A stretch of DNA of 64,000 nucleotides from Marinococcus halophilus (lineage in GTDB: Bacteria; Bacillota; Bacilli; Bacillales; Marinococcaceae): NCBI RefSeq assembly GCF_002265875.1, contig NZ_NPFA01000013.1:1-64000 (forward strand). Direction: 5' to 3'. Below, one piece after another: positions 62,573 to 64,000 of the stretch (within the stretch, counting starts at the first letter, position 1; every line of letters begins with the position of its first letter). Position numbers and translations under genes: made by a program. Below the pieces are notes generated by a model. It did not search any database, was not told the DNA's origin, and saw nothing but the letters and a program-made list of their open reading frames with translations.

Positions 62573-64000
62573 TCAGCTTTTTTCCTTGTACGTGCTGACA
62601 GAATCAAATTCAGTTTTAATTTTGTCTGAAGGCTTCGGTCCGAGCAGGCTGACTGCAATGATGATTAGAACATTGATCAAAAAGCCCGGTACGATCTCGT
62701 ATAGATCAAACAGGCCGCCGGTAAGCTGGACCCAGATGATCACAGTTGCCCCGCCGGCAATCATGCCGGCAAGAATTCCCCACTTGCTCGTACGGCGCCA
62801 GAAAAGGGAGAAAAGCATCGCAGGCCCGAACACAGCACCAAATCCGGCCCAGGCATAGCTCACGAGTTCAAGCACCGTGCTGCCTGGAGTGGAGGCAAGC
62901 AGCAGAGCAACGAGGGCGATGGCAATAACGCCGAATCTTCCCACCCAGACAAGCTCCCGGTCAGAAGCATGCGGCCGGAGCAGGCCTTTATAAAAGTCCT
63001 CCGCGAGAGCACTTGAAGATACGAGCAGCTGGGAGTCCACCGTGCTCATAATAGCAGCAAGTATCGCTGCGAGCAGTACCCCGGAAACCCATGGGTTAAA
63101 CAGTACCTGGGTAAACAGTACAAACACTGTCTCCTGGTTGCCTTCCCCGAGCTGGGCGTCCCCTGAAAAGTAAGCAATGCCGATAAACCCTGTGAAAATA
63201 GCACCGAGAAGAGAAATAACCATCCAGCTCATACCTACCAGCCGGGCCATTGGAATTTCTTTTTCGGAACGGATCGCCATAAACCTCGTAATAATATGTG
63301 GCTGCCCAAAGTAGCCAAGCCCCCAGGCAAGCAGGGAAACGACTGAAATAACGCTCACATTCGTAAACGCACTTAACGCCTCCGGATTAATGGAGGCTGC
63401 AGTCTGAACAGAATTCTCCCAGCCGCCAATTTCAATGACGGCGGCGATCGGAACAGCGACGAGAGCCAAAAACATAAGAATCCCCTGAAGAAAGTCCGTC
63501 CAGCTGACGGCCATAAAGCCGCCAAGGAATGTATAGGTAATAATAACAGCGCCGCCGATCCAAAGGGCTGCCTGGTAGGAAAGACCGAAAGAGCTGACGA
63601 ACAGAGTGGCGCCGCCGACCAGGCCGGAGGAAGTATAAACGGTAAAGAAAATAAGTATAAATAATGCCGAAACGATACGCAGTGCTTTGGTTTTATCATG
63701 GAACCGGTTTTCTAGAAAGTCGGGTATCGTAATCGAATCATTGGCGATGATTGTGTATCTGCGCAGTCGTCTCGCCTGAAACTGCCAGTTTAAATAAGCG
63801 CCAATGGTAAGGCCGATAGGCAGCCATATTTCACTCATCCCGCCCAGATACATGGCACCGGGCAGGCCGAGCAGAAGCCAGCTGCTCATATCGGACGCTC
63901 CGGCACTGAGTGCAGCTACAGGACCGTTTAATTTACGTCCGCCTAAAACGTAATCCGAAAGGTTATTGGTCAGCTTGTAGAATAAAAAACCAATACCAAG
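62573..64000 (-). CDS. putP: Sodium/proline symporter, N-terminus cut by window edge
   Basis: The frame stays open from its stop at 62573 to the right edge (476 codons); roughly the first 20-30 residues are missing. It is a sodium:solute symporter (SSS) with about 12 membrane segments. The region just inside the edge reads LSDYVLGGRKLNGPVAALSA followed by GASDMSSWLLLGLPG, the PutP signature around the sodium and proline sites. Proline uptake serves nutrition and osmoprotection, in line with the ectoine gene at the other end. Other SSS members are possible but less likely. An internal ATG at 63889 is not the true start. Confidence 0.9.
   Translation of the reverse strand, partial: LGIGFLFYKLTNNLSDYVLGGRKLNGPVAALSAGASDMSSWLLLGLPGAMYLGGMSEIWLPIGLTIGAYLNWQFQARRLRRYTIIANDSITIPDFLENRFHDKTKALRIVSALFILIFFTVYTSSGLVGGATLFVSSFGLSYQAALWIGGAVIITYTFLGGFMAVSWTDFLQGILMFLALVAVPIAAVIEIGGWENSVQTAASINPEALSAFTNVSVISVVSLLAWGLGYFGQPHIITRFMAIRSEKEIPMARLVGMSWMVISLLGAIFTGFIGIAYFSGDAQLGEGNQETVFVLFTQVLFNPWVSGVLLAAILAAIMSTVDSQLLVSSSALAEDFYKGLLRPHASDRELVWVGRFGVIAIALVALLLASTPGSTVLELVSYAWAGFGAVFGPAMLFSLFWRRTSKWGILAGMIAGGATVIIWVQLTGGLFDLYEIVPGFLINVLIIIAVSLLGPKPSDKIKTEFDSVSTYKEKS

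Overview
The window looks like the chromosome of a moderately halophilic, probably alkaliphilic member of the Bacillaceae (Firmicutes). Four observations point this way. Gene order repeatedly matches the Bacillus subtilis yus/suf/yut/yum/yug/ytk blocks. Ribosome binding sites are strong AGGAGG types, and TTG and GTG starts are common. Exported proteins (MetQ, DctP, the alkaline phosphatase) are very acidic. A hydroxyectoine gene (ectD) sits at the left edge and a sodium/proline symporter (putP) at the right edge. I see no insertion sequence, prophage or CRISPR array.

Layout. 1-2656: the start of ectD (minus strand), then an overlapping four-gene operon: ABM-fold protein, small unknown protein, CarH-like cobalamin-binding protein and PAS-STAS protein. 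2733-6476: yusI, gcvH and the SAM-riboswitch-controlled methionine importer metNIQ. 6879-12129: the Fe-S assembly operon sufCDSUB. 12250-18970: yunF, yunD, thyA-dfrA, a sodium symporter with its tiny MetS-type subunit, and lipA. 19060-32239: yutD, glpX, yutE, yutF, hom-thrC-thrB, nfu, yuzD, an alkaline phosphatase, a TetR-NDH-2 reading frame, yuzB, dapF and mqnE. 32463-38372: arylsulfotransferase, HesB protein, lipoprotein, yumC, ndh and yuiD. 38818-45056: a TRAP transporter, luxS, an isochorismatase-like hydrolase and alaR-alaT. 45191-50331: DUF2254 protein, a second sodium symporter, yugI, pgi and tRNA-Ala. 50332-54940: an accessory stretch with a small zinc ribbon, an sRNA candidate, an SGNH hydrolase, three poorly known genes (one resembling a proteasome-type Ntn hydrolase behind a sigma-B-like promoter), a broken panD and an ANT(6)-like gene. 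55077-64000: yyaP-like, NlpC/P60, patB-like, ywpF-like, ytkD, pckA, DCC protein, SAM-riboswitch-metK and putP.

How it fits together. Sulfur and methyl metabolism recur: two SAM riboswitches, methionine import, SAM synthesis, LuxS, a cystathionine beta-lyase-like enzyme, and the Suf, Nfu and HesB Fe-S machinery that serves LipA and MqnE. Redox enzymes are plentiful (two NDH-2-type proteins, YumC and several CxxC proteins). Candidate Fur/PerR, Rex/FNR and TetR operators lie in front of some of them. The most unusual parts are the cobalamin/STAS operon, which I read as a possible light or B12 input to a sigma-B-type stress pathway; the Ntn-hydrolase-like gene; and the in-frame TetR-NDH-2 fusion. 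All functions are inferred by reading the sequence and motifs; no database search was run.
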